Source: Balamuthia mandrillaris
Lineage: Eukaryota; Discosea; Longamoebia; Balamuthiidae
Reading direction: 5' to 3'
DNA: 64,000 nt
Assembly: GCA_031835245.1 (NCBI GenBank)
Contig: JAVKOQ010000002.1
Location: 1-64,000, forward strand
This document shows, piece after piece, positions 59,842 to 64,000 of the stretch. Made by a program: the position numbers and the translations under genes. The notes beneath the pieces were generated by a model. That model did no database searches and was not told where the DNA came from. It was given only the letters and a program-made list of their open reading frames with translations. Position 1 is the first letter of the stretch, and each line of letters starts with the position of its first letter.

Positions 59842-60813
59842 CTTTTTAAAGTGTGTGTGTGAGAGAGTGAGAGAAACTTGTTTGTTTGGGGGAAGTTTGT
59901 GTGTGCAAAAAGTCTGCAGGTTTTGAAAATAAAACAAGGTCAGCCTTTTATATTTGTTCCTCTCTTGTAACGGTCGCCCAAAAAACCGTTATGCTTTTCC
60001 CGCCAATTTTCTTCCTGTCACGTCGTCTCGAATACTTTATGGCATGTTTGCCACATGGCTGGGTGGCATGCCACCCGAACCTTTTTTTTTGCGGACGCTC
60101 AGAAGGAAATGTTTTTGTCGACTGCATTACATTTCTCGTCGACAGGATGGAAACTTGATGGAAATGTGACGAGCAAAAAGAGAGGTTTGCCGTTACACTT
60201 TCCTTGAGAAAAGGAAGAAAGGCGGTTTAACCTCGTGACTGGAAATGGTTTCTCTGGGGTCCCCCGCTGAAACCCATGGGTTTCCCACGGGAGCCCACTG
60301 CGTCTTATTGCCAGTGGGAGGGCACTTTGTCCGAATATGGTCGAGCTTTCTCTCCCCTCCCTTTCTTCTCTCCCCCTGTTCCGTTCTTTCTCCTACCGAG
60401 CCTTTCCTTTTTGCCTTTTTTTTGTTGGCTGTTGTGCGTTGATTCAAAACCAGAACTCGAGTGACACTCTCCCTGAGTTTTATTTATCAAACTTGTAACA
60501 CCAAACAAACAAACCCAAACCCAAACCCAAACCTCCACACTACTCTGAACAAACGAACAAACAGAGAGCTTGCTTGCGTCCTCTTGCTGTCTTTTTTGTT
60601 GTTGTTCAAAGCGTGCTACCCATTTCTTTTTCTTTTTTTTTTAAAAAAAACCCAGCCACTACGTCGTCGTCAACTTTGTCTTCATCTTCCCCCTCCTTTC
60701 TTCCCTCTTTTCTTTCCTTCCTCTCCCCGACCACCAAAAAGAGTAGCAGCGACGACAGCACCAGCGCCACGCAACCAAACGCCAACACGGCCACAGAGCC
60801 AACCACCACCAAG
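59842..60813. promoter_or_regulatory. Divergent promoter region between CDC20 and the DOT1-like gene
   Basis: This 972-bp interval holds GTCGAC at 60117-60122 and 60138-60143 in TTTTGTCGACTGC and CTCGTCGACAGG. GTTTCCCACGGGAGCCCACTG-type repeats near 60240-60310 include GGGTTTCCC and GGGAGCCC. A short (CCCAAA)n run lies at 60511-60533. The frame upstream of 60814 is open and Ser/Thr-rich as far as an AG at 60652, so an extra 5' exon is possible. Confidence 0.55.
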
Positions 60814-61930
60814 ATGATGCTGCAGGGCAAGACGGGGGACTGGGGGGAGGGAGAGGTGGAGGAGTGGCTGAAGAAGAAGAAGAGCGACACGGAGAGGAAG
60901 AACGACAAGGAGTGGGAGAAAAGGTACCCTGGCCTCTACGACAATGGCGTCTCCTACCACTACGACCTGGTGAGGATCCACGACGAGCTCAAGTACATGG
61001 ACAAAATTGCTGGCAGCAAAGCCCACGTTTATGGAGAGGTTCGTTCGTTCTTCCTTTCTTTCGTTCGTTCGTTCGTTTTGTCCTTCTTCTACTTTGTTTT
61101 TTTTTTAAAGATTAGATGAAAGTCTTTTCAAAAAAAAAAGTAGTAGTAGCGAAGAAGGTGAACAAGTGATGTAAACTTACCTTCTTTTTTTTTCCTCCTC
61201 TCTTTGTCTCGTTCGACAGATCACACCAGGAAGCGTGGACAGGATCATGGCCAAGGTACAGTTAAACTCCAAGGACATCTTCTACGACCTCGGCTCGGGG
61301 GTAGGCAAGGTGGTCATCCAGATAGGCCTGGAGAGCCCAGTGAAGAAGAGCATTGGCCTGGAGCTGAGCCACACGCGCTACGAGAGGGCTAGAGAGGCGC
61401 TCAGCAGGCTCAAGTACCACCCCACAAAGCACTTCTCCAAGAAGGACCTGGCAAAAGTGGACTTTAGGGAGGAGGACTTTGGGTTGGGGGATTGGAAGGA
61501 CGCCACCGTGGTCTACATGTGCAATACCTGCTACCCCGTGGAGCTCATCGCCAAAGTGGTGTTTCACCTGAGGCTCTGTCCGAACATCAGATACGTGCTG
61601 GCCTACGAGGTCTGGAACAAGTGGGGCAAAGTGACGAGCATGCTGGAAGACGCGGGCTTCACTCTAGTCGATCGATTCCGTGTTAGGTTTGTTTTGCTTC
61701 CATTATGATAGGAGGAAAGAAGAAAACAATAACTAACCTGCACAAAAAATAACCAACAAACACTTTATAGGACGTCGTGGGATGCTCCGTTTCTGCTTGT
61801 GTTCCGCCCAACGGCATCAAGGAAGGAGGCCACCAGGCGAGGCAAAGCGGCCAGCGCGGAGCTGTATTTGGAGGGGGAGGACGAGGAGAAGGATGGTCAA
61901 TCGAAACCAGCGCCGAGCCAACGAAAGTGA
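60814..61930 (+). CDS. DOT1-like class I methyltransferase, 3 exons
   Basis: Exons 60814-61038, 61220-61686 and 61771-61930 sum to 852 nt (283 residues). The SAM-binding core fits the DOT1 (histone H3 Lys79 methyltransferase) family: AHVYGEITPGSVDRIM, then motif I DIFYDLGSGVGKVVIQIGL, acidic KKSIGLELSHTRYERA, DATVVYMCNTCYP in place of the usual VNNFAF-type motif IV, and GFTLVDRFRVRTSWDAPF. The target is therefore uncertain: it may be histone H3 or another protein. The C-terminus is basic and Glu-rich and could bind nucleosomes or DNA. The start is one of two adjacent ATGs (60814, 60817); the preceding frame is open and Ser/Thr-rich. Confidence 0.75.
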
Positions 61931-63454
61931 TCACACCACAAAAAAACGCAAGAGCAGAGCTGGTCGGGTCGAGGAGAAAGGCTTCTCAGAGGAGAGATGC
62001 TTTTGCTTTGTTAACCCTCTTCCCTTCTTTTTTTTTTTTGTTTTCATTTTCTTTCTATATTTGTTGTGCATATTTGAACAAAGGTGACGTCATTAAGAAC
62101 TGAGGTTTTTTGCAGACACCTATCCGTTCACGTCGTCCTTACATGCCTGTTGTCTGGGTGTAACGGAAAAATATTCGGCGCTTTTTTCGGGCATTAATTT
62201 CGGTTAAAACGGTTGTCTGGGTGTAACGGAAAAATATTCGGCGCTTTTTTCGGGCATTAATTTCGGTTAAAACGGTTGTTTCCCAGTTGCGCGACGCGTA
62301 TTATCGGGCAAAATAACAAAACTAAGGAACTCAATTTTAAAAATGGGTTTGTTTTAAAACAAACAAGTTGGAAACTTCTGCCAAGAGAGACGTGTCACCT
62401 TTCGTCTTTTTCTTGTTTCTTCCAGAAACAAACCCTTTGGAAGTTTCTTCCCCTCGGTACATTTTTTTTCCGCCCTTCTACTTCCAGGAAAGGCCGGCTC
62501 CTCTCTCTCTCTCTCTCTCTCCCGCTCTGTCATCCTTTGTCTCCACGTCCACCTCTTAAGCTTCTGTAGGCCACACTACACACGATACCCGATACTACTA
62601 TTTGTTTTTTTTTTTTTTTTTGTAAAGAGACCAGCAACAAAAAGCCGAAAAAGAAACAGAAGCACCAAAAGGAAGCACCGCAACATTGATCCTCCCTACG
62701 GGACTCTCCCTACGCTCTGTGTGATTTTTTTTATTTATTTGTTAACCATCGAGAAACTCCTCCTCCTCCTCCGTTCAACTCCATCTTCATCCAAAAGAAA
62801 GAAAGAAAGAACGAACGCAAGCAAGCAAGCAAGCGGCGGCACCGACTCCGACCCACCTTTTCCTTATTATATTTTTTTTTTTTTTGTCAATCTTTTCAAG
62901 TTTGTTTGGAGTTTCGTTTGATTTGTTTTGAATAGTGGTGGTGGCGGCAGCAGCGGCAGCGGCGGCAAGGAAGACAAGGTGCTTTGGTTGTTGAAGGAAG
63001 ACGAGTACCAGCAAAGAAAAGAGGACACTAAGGAGATTGAAAAAAACAACAACAACAACAGAGCAGCGCGCTCATCCAACAACCTTTTTTTTTTAATTGT
63101 ACTTTCTTCCAACTTTCTGTGGAGCGCTCCACTCCGTTCTATTCTGCTCCAAGCTTTTCCTCCTGGTTACCTTTCAAACACTTCAAAAAAAAAACAAGAA
63201 CCTCTGCTTCTTCTTCGTTCCCCTTTTCTTCCTCCTGCCTCTTTGTCTACTGCTTCCGCTTTGAACGAAAGCAAGATAGGAAACACACACAGACGCGCAC
63301 ACGCAAAAAGGAACTTGGATCGGCCACCGCGAACGAACGACTTGGTGCCGAGAAGAGACGACGACGACGCAGCGGCCTTGGTGTCTCGACACGCATGACA
63401 GCAACGCAGCAGTAAACATACGAAACAACAACAACAAACACACACACACGCGCG
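61931..63454. other. Long intergenic region between DOT1-like and kinase genes
   Basis: This 1.5-kb stretch contains a CRE-like TGACGTCA at 62085-62092 and a perfect 63-bp tandem duplication (62150-62275). Further on are a CT run near 62500, poly-T runs and a Gly/Ser/Asn-coding stretch at 62930-63080 that begins after AATAG without an ATG. The last could be a leader exon of the kinase gene. I see no complete coding gene. Confidence 0.45.
62150..62275. repeat. Perfect tandem duplication, 63-bp unit x2
   Basis: The unit from TTGTCTGGGTGTAACGG to TTTCGGTTAAAACGG occurs at 62150-62212 and again, without a mismatch, at 62213-62275, followed by TTGTT, the start of a third unit. Zero divergence means the duplication is recent or homogenised. 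Confidence 0.95.
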
Positions 63455-63535
63455 ATGCTACCGCCGGCTGCACACTCCATACCACCACGTACGTTTCTTT
63501 TTTTTTTTGGTCCCCATCCTTTTGGATGAACGAAC

Positions 63536-63576
<41 letters not shown>

Positions 63577-64000
63577 CTCATCGGTTTAATGATTTGCTTC
63601 ACGGCAGCACCTGCGAGCGCCATGTTGGGAGAGCAACTCAACGGCTACAAGCTCTGTCGCATCCTGGGGACCGGCTCCGATGCCACCGTCTGGCTTGCTC
63701 AACGCTCCTCCCCCGCCTCTCCCTCCTCCAACGAAACACAACACCCGCAACCCTGCTGTGCCATCAAAGTGGTCTCCAAGCTCAAAGTAGGTCAGGAGGG
63801 TGTCCTCCGCGTCCGCCTCGAGGCCAAAGTCATGCAACGCCTCAACGGCCATCCGCACATCATTCAGCTCTTTGAGTTTGTGGAGACCGAGCGATACCTC
63901 TTCCTGGTCATGGAGCTGGCCGAAGGGATGGACCTCTTCGAGGCCCTCTACAACGAGCATCCCGCCTCGGAGGCCCTGAGGAACGGAGCCACGGAGGCCT
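63455..64000 (+). CDS. Serine/threonine protein kinase, N-terminal part (cut by window edge)
   Basis: A predicted short exon 63455-63488 (MLPPAAHSIPP) is joined through GTACGT...GGCAG to 63608 onward; alternatively translation starts at the ATG at 63622. The kinase domain begins at once: NGYKLCRILGTGSDATVWLA is the glycine loop, CCAIKVVSK has the ATP-anchoring Lys, LEAKVMQRLNGHPHI is helix C with the conserved Glu, and YLFLVMELAEGMDLFEAL is the hinge. The pattern is of the CAMK/SNF1-like group. The catalytic loop lies beyond the window, so activity and subfamily cannot be checked. A Ser/Pro/Gln insert (SPASPSSNETQHPQP) sits between strands 2 and 3. Confidence 0.88.

Noticed and set aside
60511-60533. 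Telomere-like (CCCAAA)n run
   Set aside because: Only three to four units, inside a promoter region with active genes on both sides; too short for an interstitial telomere claim.

Overview
This is eukaryotic nuclear DNA from a unicellular organism, most likely an amoebozoan. Genes are packed about one per 2.5 kb on both strands. Most coding regions are cut by short GT-AG introns (mostly 55-180 nt) that are very rich in C and T on the transcribed strand, so genes on the minus strand show AG- and GAA-rich tracts on the plus strand. The gene set points to Amoebozoa: two Frizzled/Smoothened-like receptors, an XPC/Rad4 repair protein, a LITAF-domain protein, BTB/T1 proteins and a large cysteine-rich surface protein. 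A centramoebid (Acanthamoeba or Balamuthia type) is my guess, but no species marker is present. I rebuilt exon structures by hand from splice sites and family alignment. For each complete multi-exon model the summed exon length is a multiple of three.

Layout. 1-7.2 kb: tail of an unknown gene, SMC5 (15 exons) and a WDR53-like WD40 protein, all on plus. 7.2-13.4 kb: an ammonium transporter and XPC/Rad4 on minus. 13.5-14.9 kb: a 2-oxoglutarate/Fe(II) oxygenase on plus, head to head with XPC. 15.2-23.8 kb, all on minus: a classical tyrosine phosphatase, a 1276-residue cysteine-rich membrane protein with a choice-of-anchor K-like N-terminus, and an intronless carbohydrate sulfotransferase. 23.9-29.6 kb: an SLC35/TPT-type transporter (+), an intronless peroxiredoxin-like protein (-) and two intronless BTB/T1 (KCTD-like) genes (+). 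29.8-36.8 kb: Aurora kinase (-), a fused ThiE-ThiM thiamine enzyme (-) and a DTD2/ATD-type aminoacyl-tRNA deacylase (+). 37-42.9 kb: a tandem pair of Frizzled-like receptors (-) with identical intron positions. 43.6-49.2 kb: ARF GTPase (-) and a very large pentatricopeptide protein (+). 49.4-56.9 kb, all on plus: an M28 metallopeptidase, an unrecognised helical protein with a lysine-rich tail and a LITAF protein. 57.3 kb: a 5S rRNA gene. 58.1-59.8 kb: CDC20 (-). 60.8-61.9 kb: a DOT1-like methyltransferase (+). 63.5 kb to the edge: the start of a protein kinase (+).

Shared themes. Several genes serve chromosome maintenance and mitosis (SMC5, XPC, Aurora, CDC20, perhaps DOT1), and CDC20 as activator of the anaphase-promoting complex could act on Aurora, whose long tail ends in a KEN box. 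The genes are otherwise not a pathway cluster. The most interesting unexplained signals are non-coding. A palindromic GTCGAC element, often inside TTGTCGACAA, recurs in intergenic and mostly promoter regions. A second element (TGTCGTCATGAAT and variants) is iterated in several promoters, and 57-63 bp direct repeats carry these motifs or stand alone. Other points are a CDC20 stop codon that overlaps a perfect splice donor, and an animal-type ATD deacylase outside animals.
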